NCBI RefSeq assembly: GCF_043780375.1
Contig: NZ_JAYWCU010000148.1
Location: forward strand, 1 to 5,004
DNA length: 5,004 bases
DNA from: Emticicia sp043780375
GTDB taxonomy: Bacteria > Bacteroidota > Bacteroidia > Cytophagales > Spirosomataceae
Direction of reading: 5' to 3'
Positions 1-5,004 of this stretch are shown piece by piece. The notes beneath the pieces were generated by a model, which ran no database searches, was not told the origin of the DNA, and saw only the letters and a program-made list of their open reading frames with translations. Position numbers and translations under genes: made by a program. How positions within the stretch are numbered: the stretch's first letter is position 1; the number at the start of each line of letters is the position of its first letter.

Positions 1-31
1 TTTGTACATATTATAATTATATATTTTTACA

Positions 32-66
32 AAATTAGGCGAGTTTGTCTTTTACTCGTCTAATTT
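32..66. terminator. Candidate terminator hairpin
   Basis: Positions 32-44 pair with 54-66 as a 13-bp stem (core TTAGGCGAGT / ACTCGTCTAA) with one G-T wobble and a 9-nt T-rich loop. The stem has A-runs on its left and T-runs on its right, the usual look of a factor-independent terminator that can work in both directions. It lies before the first promoter box, so it probably ends a transcript entering from the left edge. The T-tract after the plus-strand stem is short (ATTTCTCC), so strength and direction are uncertain. Confidence 0.5.
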
Positions 67-129
67 CTCCAAGTATTATTATTTGTGTACGGTTTTAAAC
101 AAATCTTCTAAAATATTTCAATTCGGCTA

Positions 130-137
130 TAAATTTG
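130..137 (+). promoter_or_regulatory. -7 promoter box (TAnnTTTG) upstream of the first gene
   Basis: TAAATTTG matches the Bacteroidota -7 consensus TAnnTTTG exactly. No clear TTG/TTTG -33 element sits at the expected distance upstream (around 104-112), so the call rests on the -7 box and its position. It implies a transcript starting near 143-146 and a leader of about 85 nt before the ATG at 230. The box lies almost wholly inside the left arm of the inverted repeat at 131-187. Confidence 0.4.
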
Positions 138-187
138 CTAAATGTAAGTAAAGTATAAAAAAAGATGCAATAGTATTTAGCAAATTT
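131..187. repeat. Perfect 13-bp inverted repeat in the promoter/leader
   Basis: AAATTTGCTAAAT at 131-143 is repeated as its exact reverse complement at 175-187, with a 31-bp A-rich spacer. The left arm covers most of the -7 box TAAATTTG and the right arm lies in the 5' leader of the gene at 230. It could be a two-site operator for a dimeric regulator or a looped DNA target. It is less likely to act as an RNA hairpin, because the left arm would be mostly upstream of the predicted transcript start. Function is inferred only from position and symmetry. Confidence 0.5.
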
Positions 188-229
188 TAAAATTAAACGT
201 TAATAAAAAAAGAATCGCTATATAAATTT

Positions 230-1423
230 ATGAAATTTAACTCCTTTTTAATCTTATTATTGTTTCCGATAGCTGTTTTTTCTCAAGGATACGCTTCTAT
301 CTCGGGAAAAATCATTGACAAAACTACACAAAATTCTATTCCAAATGCTTATTTGAGTATTCAAGATAAAGGATTTTCTAGCGAAACTAATGCTTTAGGA
401 GAGTTTAAATTTTTCTTTCCTAAAATAAATCTTGACTCAATGGTGGTCATTTCTATGATTGGGTACAAAAATATCATTAGAAAAGCCTCGTCTTTCGATT
501 CTACCAATGTTATTGCCTTAGAACCAGCCGAAATATTGGCATCTATACAAGGAGGTGACCCAAAAGTGCTTTTAAAAGAAGCATTTGGATTAGTTAAAAA
601 GAATAATCCTACTTTTCCGACTTATCAAACTGGTTTTTATTTAGAAACAATAGAAATGGCAAAATTGGGCTATGTAAAAATCAATGAAGGCATTATTCGC
701 ATTGAGCGTCCGCACACTGAAAAGGAAATTGGTATTGAAAAAATAAAATTATTGAAATCTCGAAAATTTGAATGGATGGGTCAAACTGCTAAACTCAACG
801 GTTGGGGATTTGTAAATGGAGCCGCCATAGTTACTCGCTCGCTTGAAGGGGGAATTCCTGATTATTTGGACAAAGGTAATATCAACGATTATGATTTCAA
901 AATTGATTCAATAATGACTTACTTTAATGATAGTCTTGTTTTTTCGATAAGTTTTAAGCCTATCAATAAAAAAGTAAAAGCGGCTCGAAATGGCAAAATT
1001 TTCTTAACACAAAATAGCAAAGCCATTGTCAGAATTGAATACGAAATGACTCCCGAAGGTGTAAAAGATGTAATAAAAGGCAATTTTACTGACAATACTA
1101 AAAAAGAAGGCAAGCTCGTAAAAGGCTACACTCAGTTTTTACCCATGAATGGTGTGTGGCATCTACAAGACTGTAAATTGATTTTTGAGGCAAAATTTGA
1201 AGACAAACTCGAAAAAAAATTCGTAAATGAAGCCACCATGACAATCCAGTTTATGGCAAACGAACAGGGTAAACTTGGCAACCGAACAGCCATAAAGTTT
1301 GACGAAGAACTCATTACTACCAATAATTTTCCTAAAGGTGGGCGTTATGATGAACGTTTTTGGGGAACATCTAATTATCTAATTCCAACTCCTGCGATGC
1401 TCAAAATCACCGAAAAAAAATAA
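230..1423 (+). CDS. Secreted carboxypeptidase-like regulatory domain-containing protein
   Basis: This 397-residue protein starts with a Sec signal peptide: Lys2, a hydrophobic run at about 6-17, and probable cleavage after Ser18 (VFS-QG), so it should be exported to the periplasm or outer membrane. Residues about 23-97 form a CarboxypepD_reg-like beta-sandwich, shown by the opening ISGKIID, NALGEF at 54-59 and SMIGYKN at 75-81. This fold is common at the N-terminus of Bacteroidota TonB-dependent receptors and in stand-alone envelope proteins. Residues about 110-137 (LLKEAF, KKNNPTFP, GFY) resemble the helix and 'NYP...gfYRE' segment that often follows it. The rest is mixed beta-rich sequence ending with RFWGTSNYLIP near 376-386. 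No catalytic motif is visible and the precise role is unknown. It is too short to contain a TonB-receptor barrel. The ATG at 230 is chosen because it immediately precedes the signal peptide; there is no Shine-Dalgarno. The gene 64 bp downstream is on the same strand. Confidence 0.82.
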   Translation: MKFNSFLILLLFPIAVFSQGYASISGKIIDKTTQNSIPNAYLSIQDKGFSSETNALGEFKFFFPKINLDSMVVISMIGYKNIIRKASSFDSTNVIALEPAEILASIQGGDPKVLLKEAFGLVKKNNPTFPTYQTGFYLETIEMAKLGYVKINEGIIRIERPHTEKEIGIEKIKLLKSRKFEWMGQTAKLNGWGFVNGAAIVTRSLEGGIPDYLDKGNINDYDFKIDSIMTYFNDSLVFSISFKPINKKVKAARNGKIFLTQNSKAIVRIEYEMTPEGVKDVIKGNFTDNTKKEGKLVKGYTQFLPMNGVWHLQDCKLIFEAKFEDKLEKKFVNEATMTIQFMANEQGKLGNRTAIKFDEELITTNNFPKGGRYDERFWGTSNYLIPTPAMLKITEKK

Positions 1424-1487
1424 TTTTTAAAGAAATAAAGCCCTAAATTGCATTCTATTTAAAAATCACAAAAACATCATTCTAAGC

Positions 1488-2093
1488 ATGAAAAATATTT
1501 TCGTTTTAGTTGCCTTTTTATCTCTTTCAATAACTGCTTTCCTTACTAATTGTAGTAGTAAAACACAAGAAACTGAAAACAAGATTGATTCGACTGCCAT
1601 CGACAGTACACAAATTTTGCAGACCATAAAAGATATGTATTCTTGGCATGAAACAGATACCACTCAATTAAGTGATTTTACGTTGGCATACCCAAATAAC
1701 GGCTTTTGCACAGGAATTGACCGAGAAATAAATAATAATAGAATAGCCGAATTGAAGAAAACAGATTTCTTTGCTGATGATTTTTTTAATAATTATGAAC
1801 GAATTCTGAAGAAAATAGATACCGAAATAAAAGCAGATACAGCTAAATATCAAGAAGGTGATGGGTTGGAAAATAACTATTTGGATGCCAGTCCGTGGTG
1901 CAATTGTCAGGACAATCCAGATAAGTTTTGGGAAACTTTAAAAATCAAAGATTTGGTTATCAATGGTAATGTAGCAACAACCAAATGGACTTGGATTTGG
2001 AACGATGTCGATAATTTTAGCTATCAAGTAAAATTGAAGAAAGTAAATAATGTTTGGAAAATATCAAATTTGGAAGGATTTGATAATATGTAA
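1488..2093 (+). CDS. Putative lipoprotein of unknown function, possibly NTF2-like (DUF3828-type)
   Basis: This 201-residue protein has a lipoprotein signal peptide. After a charged start and hydrophobic stretch comes the lipobox L19-T20-N21-C22, so mature protein would begin at Cys22 (CSSKTQ) and be anchored to a membrane, followed by a Ser/Thr/Asp-rich linker to about 42. The globular part includes IKDMYSWHETD (47-57), a charged helix around 85-120, the motif PWCNCQD at 136-142 and a C-terminal beta region with WTWIW (167-171) and VWKISNL (189-195). Helices followed by beta strands ending in 'W+I..L' recall NTF2-like DUF3828 lipoproteins, but this is a weak resemblance. Three further cysteines (74, 138, 140) include a CxC pair that could form a disulfide or bind metal. 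It lies 64 bp after the preceding exported protein gene with no terminator seen between, so co-transcription is plausible. A near-consensus TAAATTG at 1444-1450 could supply its own promoter. Confidence 0.75.
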   Translation: MKNIFVLVAFLSLSITAFLTNCSSKTQETENKIDSTAIDSTQILQTIKDMYSWHETDTTQLSDFTLAYPNNGFCTGIDREINNNRIAELKKTDFFADDFFNNYERILKKIDTEIKADTAKYQEGDGLENNYLDASPWCNCQDNPDKFWETLKIKDLVINGNVATTKWTWIWNDVDNFSYQVKLKKVNNVWKISNLEGFDNM

Positions 2094-2096
2094 GTT

Positions 2097-2124
2097 AAAG
2101 ATAGAGTAATTCAGCTCTATCTTT
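2097..2124 (+). terminator. Strong hairpin terminator after the lipoprotein gene
   Basis: AAAGATAGAG at 2097-2106 pairs perfectly with CTCTATCTTT at 2115-2124, enclosing an 8-nt loop, and starts 4 bp after the stop codon at 2091-2093. The right arm ends in TTTG, and a run of seven T lies slightly further on, after an A-run. It most likely ends the transcript of the two upstream exported-protein genes and separates them from the amidohydrolase gene. Confidence 0.7.
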
Positions 2125-2125
2125 G
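2118..2125 (+). promoter_or_regulatory. Possible -7 promoter box for the amidohydrolase gene
   Basis: TATCTTTG matches TAnnTTTG and is the only full match between the upstream stop codon and the amidohydrolase start. It sits in the right arm of the terminator hairpin, no TTTG is visible at the usual -33 spacing, and the T-rich end of a terminator could produce this octamer by chance. If real, transcription would begin near 2132 with a leader of about 85 nt. Confidence 0.25.
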
Positions 2126-2148
2126 TAAAAAAAATAGTTTTTTTGAAA

Positions 2149-2177
2149 TTTCCCCTCAGTGAAAAAAGGAGGAGAAA
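2149..2177 (+). other. Imperfect hairpin holding GGAGGAG in the leader before the amidohydrolase
   Basis: TTTCCCCTC (2149-2157) can pair with GAGGAGAAA (2169-2177), nine positions with one C-A mismatch and an 11-nt A-rich loop. The GGAGGAG at 2168-2174 resembles a Shine-Dalgarno sequence but ends about 42 nt before the ATG at 2217, with in-register stop codons and no start codon close behind it, so it is not the ribosome site of that gene. It may be a leader structure or a chance purine/pyrimidine pairing. Confidence 0.3.
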
Positions 2178-2216
2178 CTTTACTAATAATAACCTTTTTT
2201 TAATTACTACTCAGAA

Positions 2217-3407
2217 ATGTCTATTGATTTAAAAATAAAGCAATTAGCCAAAGATTATGCTTCCGAAGTTGTTGCAAATCGCCGTCATTTGCATACAAAT
2301 CCTGAATTATCTTTTCAAGAATATAATACTGCCAAATTTGTTGCCCAAAAACTCCGAGATATTGGTCTAACTCCCCAAGAAGGCATTGCCAACACCGGCG
2401 TAGTGGCATTGATTGAAGGCCGAAACCCGACAAGCAAAGTTGTAGGTTTGCGTGCTGACATGGACGCATTACCCATTTTTGAGAAAAACGATGTGCCGTA
2501 TAAATCTCAAAATGAAGGAGTAATGCACGCCTGCGGACACGATGCACATACTTCATCGTTGCTCGGCACTGCCAAGATTTTATTTCAACTTCGAGAAGAA
2601 TTTGAAGGAACAATCAAGTTGATTTTTCAACCTGCCGAAGAAAAAGCCCCAGGTGGAGCTTCAATAATGATTAAGGAAGGTGTTTTAGAAAACCCTGCCC
2701 CAAATAGTATGCTTGGTCAGCATGTTGCCCCAAATATTCCAGTTGGAAAAATTGGTTTCCGAGAAGGAATGTACATGGCAAGCACCGACGAACTGTATTT
2801 GACCGTAAAAGGTAAAGGTGGACACGGAGCAATGCCCGACCAGCTCATTGACCCTGTGTTGATTGCCTCGCACTTGATTGTTGCTCTGCAACAGATTATT
2901 TCACGCAATAAAAAACCTGCCAATCCTTCGGTACTTTCTTTTGGCAGATTTATTGCCGATGGTGTAACAAATGTCATCCCAAATGAAGTTACGATTCAAG
3001 GTACTTTTCGTTGCATGGACGAAGAATGGCGAGAAGATGGACTCATAAGAATGAAAAAAATGGCAGAAGGAATCACCGAAGCAATGGGTGGAGTTTGTGA
3101 TTTTGAAGTAGTAAAGGGTTATCCCTTCTTGAAAAACCATCCAGAACTGACTCGCCGAATAAAAAATGAAGCTACAATCTATATGGGAAAAGAAAATATT
3201 GTAGACCTCGATCTTTGGATGGCAGGCGAAGATTTTGCTTTTTACTCACAAGTAGTAGACTCGTGTTTTTATAGACTCGGCACTCGTAACGAAGCTCGTG
3301 GCATTATTTCAGGCGTACATACCCCTACTTTTGATATTGATGAAACATCACTCGAAATTGGGCCAGGTCTTATGTCCTGGCTGGCAATTCGAGAACTTAG
3401 TAATTAG
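2217..3407 (+). CDS. M20-family amidohydrolase (N-acyl-amino-acid amidohydrolase / hippurate hydrolase-like)
   Basis: This 396-residue protein has the usual length of M20D di-metal amidohydrolases, which hydrolyse the amide bond of N-acylated amino acids. It has no signal peptide, so it should be cytoplasmic. The catalytic domain opens with RRHLHTNPELSFQE (22-35), then LRADMDALP (78-86), the HACGHDAH block (104-111) with metal ligands Cys106 and His108, and QPAEE (138-142) with Glu141 as likely general base and Glu142 as metal ligand. His169 (GQH) and His368 (GVHTPTFD) complete the metal set. The lid/dimerisation domain spans about 185-295 and includes KGKGGHGAMPD (198-208) with conserved His203; GEDFAFY is at 337-343. 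All expected catalytic residues are present, so the enzyme should be active. Substrate cannot be read from sequence: hippurate, N-acetyl or other N-acyl amino acids, and N-acetyl-diaminopimelate are all handled by relatives. ATG at 2217 fits the family N-terminus; no Shine-Dalgarno is evident. It stands alone, after a terminator and convergent with the next gene. Confidence 0.95.
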   Translation: MSIDLKIKQLAKDYASEVVANRRHLHTNPELSFQEYNTAKFVAQKLRDIGLTPQEGIANTGVVALIEGRNPTSKVVGLRADMDALPIFEKNDVPYKSQNEGVMHACGHDAHTSSLLGTAKILFQLREEFEGTIKLIFQPAEEKAPGGASIMIKEGVLENPAPNSMLGQHVAPNIPVGKIGFREGMYMASTDELYLTVKGKGGHGAMPDQLIDPVLIASHLIVALQQIISRNKKPANPSVLSFGRFIADGVTNVIPNEVTIQGTFRCMDEEWREDGLIRMKKMAEGITEAMGGVCDFEVVKGYPFLKNHPELTRRIKNEATIYMGKENIVDLDLWMAGEDFAFYSQVVDSCFYRLGTRNEARGIISGVHTPTFDIDETSLEIGPGLMSWLAIRELSN

Positions 3408-3411
3408 AAGA

Positions 3412-3446
3412 TAATAGTGAAAACCTGTTTTGGTTATTGTCTATTA
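3412..3446 (+). terminator. Possible imperfect terminator hairpin after the amidohydrolase gene
   Basis: Starting 5 bp after the stop codon, TAATAG (3412-3417) pairs with CTATTA (3441-3446) and AACC (3422-3425) pairs with GGTT (3432-3435). Between them is an imperfect internal section with wobble pairs, and the loop is 6 nt. A T-run follows only at 3460-3465. It sits between convergent genes, where a terminator is expected, but the stem is weak and the T-tract is distant. Confidence 0.35.
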
Positions 3447-3516
3447 GAGCGTTATTAAGTTTTTTAATTGGGGCTTAAAATACATCTTTTTAACTTACTC
3501 TTCGTTCAAAAAAATA

Positions 3517-3828
3517 TCATTTTTTACCAGCAAAAAAAACTAAAAAACCTCCTATGAAAAATATATCTTTAATAGGTCGTTTTGCTACAAAAGCATTGAT
3601 TTTAGCAATAGCTATTTCGTTGCCACCCGAAAGCTTTGGATAAGATACATCGACCGATGAAACAAGTGTATCGCCTTCTTTAGAAATAAAAGGAGGGCTT
3701 TGCAGCTCGAAAGAAACAGTATCAACTTTTACAATAACATTGTCGGTAGTGGTAGAAGTGGTTTCATTTTTAGATTGGCAGCTCGAAAATACAAGGGCAA
3801 AAAAGAGGCTAATAGCTAAATATTTCAT
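3517..3828 (-). CDS. Short lipoprotein, probable truncated PdaC/RsiV-like (DUF4163/DUF3298) protein
   Basis: This 103-residue product begins with a lipoprotein signal: hydrophobic residues 4-14, then the lipobox FSSC with Cys17, followed by a Ser/Thr/Asn-rich linker to about 30. Residues about 36-81 (SFELQSPPF, VDVSYPKLSGG at 59-69, KINAFV at 76-81) resemble the start of PdaC/RsiV-type domains, where a 'yP.l.G' strand is followed by an 'iN..i' helix with conserved Asn (here Asn78). Relatives carry well over 100 more residues. Here the frame turns into a hydrophobic tail, IFFIGGFLVFFAGKK (89-103), coded by T-runs, and then stops. Only 109 bp separate it from the convergent amidohydrolase gene, too little to hold the missing part; the best other frame after the T-runs adds only a few codons. 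It may therefore be a degraded remnant, though the intact signal and lipobox leave a functional small lipoprotein possible. The family assignment is by eye. Confidence 0.6.
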   Translation of the reverse strand: MKYLAISLFFALVFSSCQSKNETTSTTTDNVIVKVDTVSFELQSPPFISKEGDTLVSSVDVSYPKLSGGNEIAIAKINAFVAKRPIKDIFFIGGFLVFFAGKK

Positions 3829-3851
3829 TGGGTTAGATTTTATGTGTTGAA

Positions 3852-3859
3852 CAAATATA
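3852..3859 (-). promoter_or_regulatory. -7 promoter box for the minus-strand lipoprotein gene
   Basis: On the minus strand this reads TATATTTG, an exact match to TAnnTTTG, 23 bp before the ATG at 3828. That spacing would give a leader of roughly 15-20 nt. No good TTG/TTTG -33 element is seen upstream (around 3878-3884). Its position directly before a start codon in the divergent gap supports it, and it suggests that even a truncated gene could still be transcribed. Confidence 0.45.
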
Positions 3860-3913
3860 AAGTTTCTTTAAATACGATTATTGTTTTTGATATAAAATAC
3901 AGGAATTTTATAG

Positions 3914-3920
3914 TATTTTG
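3914..3920 (+). promoter_or_regulatory. Weak -7-like box before the membrane glycosyltransferase
   Basis: TATTTTG is one base short of TAnnTTTG and lies 42 bp before the ATG at 3963. A TTTTTG at 3884-3889 could serve as a -33 element, but the 24-bp spacing is longer than usual. It is the best candidate in the 134-bp divergent gap on this strand. Confidence 0.2.
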
Positions 3921-3962
3921 TAATTCTATTGCCAAATAACAAGTAAATATTCTTATTTTTTT

Positions 3963-5004
3963 ATGTTGCAAAAACTTTCCGAATTGCCAGTTAAATGGCA
4001 TCATTTACTTTTTTATAGTCTATTGGTTGCCATTATTCCGCACACGGGTTTTTGGTTCGACCTCAATAACGATTGGCCTCGTTGGTCGAACTACGCTTTT
4101 GAACATGGATTAAGTCAAATTTATAATTCCGACACCAACTATATGCCTTTCTATTTGCATTGGCTTTATTGGTTTGGAAAGCTGCAAGGAAGCAAAGAGT
4201 TGATTTATGCCAATAGTTATCAGCTCAAATATTTCTTCTTGCTATTTGATTTTGGTGGAGCAATTGCCATTGCTTGGGCATTACGAAAATATTATACCCG
4301 ACAATTTGCCGAATATATGCTGCTCTTCAATATAGGATATTTATATTGTACCGTTATTTGGGGCCAGTTAGATAGTGTTCCAACTACGATTGTGGTTTTA
4401 GCAATCATTTGTCTTTTTGAACGAAAACTACTTTGGGCGGCATTTTTCTGTACATTATCGGTTTATGTAAAACTCCAAACGATTATTTTTGTGCCTTTTT
4501 TTATTATTTTACTGGTTTATCAATTAGGCAGAAATCTTGATAAATGGCTTATAATAAAGATGTTAGCTATATCATTACTTACACAACTTTGGCTTTTAAG
4601 TCCATTTATTTGGGGAGGGACATTCTGGAATTTTCTGAAAGTTGTAAGAGAATCGGTCGGTTTTTTTCCAAGAGTATCATGGAATGCCTACAATATTTGG
4701 TATTTATTGCTCAAACAAGACCCAACCTTACTCAATGATACGCTAACATTTGCAGGACTAAGCTATAAAAGATGGGGATTTATTTTGTTTTTTAGTTTGT
4801 CGGCAATTGGCTTTATTCCATTGATAATCAACACTATTAAAAAGTTGAAATACAAAAACGATTTAGATAAAAACTATTATTCTTTACTGTGGCTTACTGC
4901 TGGAACAATCGCTATTTTGTTCTTTTTTGTCAATACCCAAATGCACGAACGATACTCTTACCCTGCTATTGCCTTGTATTTTGCTTATTCGTTACTCAGT
5001 AATC
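3963..5004 (+). CDS. Polytopic membrane glycosyltransferase, GT-C / Gpi18-like mannosyltransferase type (partial, 3' end outside window)
   Basis: The frame is open from ATG 3963 to the window edge (347 codons plus one base, no stop), so the C-terminus is missing. About nine or ten hydrophobic segments are visible, including roughly 14-32, 89-108, 118-133, 140-152, 157-188, 196-216, 272-290, 306-323 and 335-345. GT-C transferases use polyprenyl-phosphate sugars and have an acidic catalytic residue in the first extracytoplasmic loop. Here that loop has FDLNNDWPRW (32-41) with Asp33 and Asp37, then EHGLSQIY (47-54) and YMPFYLHWLYW (60-70). Other family-like marks are WGQLDSVPT (133-141), KLQ (170-172), SWNAYNIWYL (239-248) and MHERYSYPA (327-335); WGQ.D and HERY are typical of Gpi18-related (COG5542) and DUF2029-like transferases. 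The donor and acceptor cannot be told from the sequence. Likely roles are adding a sugar to a lipid-linked glycan, lipid or exported protein. The gene is divergent from the lipoprotein; a start without Shine-Dalgarno (TTTTTTTATG) fits the other genes here. Confidence 0.82.
   Translation, partial: MLQKLSELPVKWHHLLFYSLLVAIIPHTGFWFDLNNDWPRWSNYAFEHGLSQIYNSDTNYMPFYLHWLYWFGKLQGSKELIYANSYQLKYFFLLFDFGGAIAIAWALRKYYTRQFAEYMLLFNIGYLYCTVIWGQLDSVPTTIVVLAIICLFERKLLWAAFFCTLSVYVKLQTIIFVPFFIILLVYQLGRNLDKWLIIKMLAISLLTQLWLLSPFIWGGTFWNFLKVVRESVGFFPRVSWNAYNIWYLLLKQDPTLLNDTLTFAGLSYKRWGFILFFSLSAIGFIPLIINTIKKLKYKNDLDKNYYSLLWLTAGTIAILFFFVNTQMHERYSYPAIALYFAYSLLSN

Noticed and set aside
1..33. TTTGTA (1-6) and TACAAA (28-33) as an inverted repeat or operator
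   Set aside because: Only six bases in very AT-rich DNA at the window edge; expected by chance and not near a supported start.
919..1323. Two minus-strand open frames (919-1113 and 1132-1323)
   Set aside because: Both are antisense to the secreted protein gene, have no promoter box or signal of their own and show no recognisable domain.
2168..2174. GGAGGAG as the ribosome binding site of the amidohydrolase
   Set aside because: It ends about 42 nt before the ATG, with no start codon at a workable distance and stop codons following, so it cannot position a ribosome for this gene.
2221..2613. A 130-codon open frame on the minus strand
   Set aside because: It lies wholly antisense to the conserved catalytic domain of the M20 amidohydrolase, and its translation is unlike a structured protein (scattered Cys, His, Arg and Gln). 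It is a shadow of the real gene.
3454..3468. ATTAA/TTAAT hairpin with T-run as terminator of the convergent genes
   Set aside because: A five-pair stem made only of A and T is too weak to call; the hairpin at 3412-3446 is the better candidate.
3490..3520. A frameshift at the T-runs that would restore the truncated lipoprotein
   Set aside because: Reading on in the alternative minus-strand frame gives only about nine codons before a stop and no recognisable part of the domain, so a simple frameshift does not explain the loss.
4544..4738. A 64-codon plus-strand frame starting with ATG
   Set aside because: It is out of frame within the membrane glycosyltransferase, whose own frame shows continuous family-like motifs across this stretch.

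Overview
The window looks like ordinary chromosomal DNA from a member of the Bacteroidota. The evidence is the AT-rich intergenic DNA, starts without Shine-Dalgarno sequences, TAnnTTTG-type -7 promoter boxes, a secreted protein with a CarboxypepD_reg-like N-terminal domain, and small lipoproteins with short Cys-Ser/Cys-Gln N-termini. The genus cannot be fixed from this sequence; Cytophagales or Flavobacteriia are both plausible.

Layout: positions 1-229 are non-coding and hold a terminator-like hairpin (32-66), a -7 promoter box (130-137) and a perfect 13-bp inverted repeat around the predicted transcript start. Two plus-strand genes for exported proteins follow: a carboxypeptidase-regulatory-like-domain protein (230-1423) and a lipoprotein of unknown function (1488-2093), 64 bp apart and perhaps co-transcribed. 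A strong hairpin (2097-2124) closes that unit. After a structured 124-bp gap comes a well-conserved M20-family amidohydrolase (2217-3407), which appears cytoplasmic. A short convergent lipoprotein gene (3517-3828, minus strand) looks like the N-terminal stub of a PdaC/RsiV-like (DUF4163/DUF3298) lipoprotein. Divergent from it, a polytopic membrane protein of the GT-C / Gpi18-like mannosyltransferase type starts at 3963 and runs off the right edge without a stop codon.

The genes do not form an obvious single pathway. Three encode envelope-directed proteins, one is a soluble hydrolase and one is a membrane glycosyltransferase. I see no mobile element, CRISPR array, tRNA, rRNA or defence-type cassette. 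There is no convincing sign of a new multi-gene system. The observations most worth a second look are the inverted repeat overlapping the first promoter, a near-perfect internal Shine-Dalgarno with an in-frame GTG at a domain boundary in the first gene, the truncated lipoprotein, and the layered hairpins before the amidohydrolase gene.
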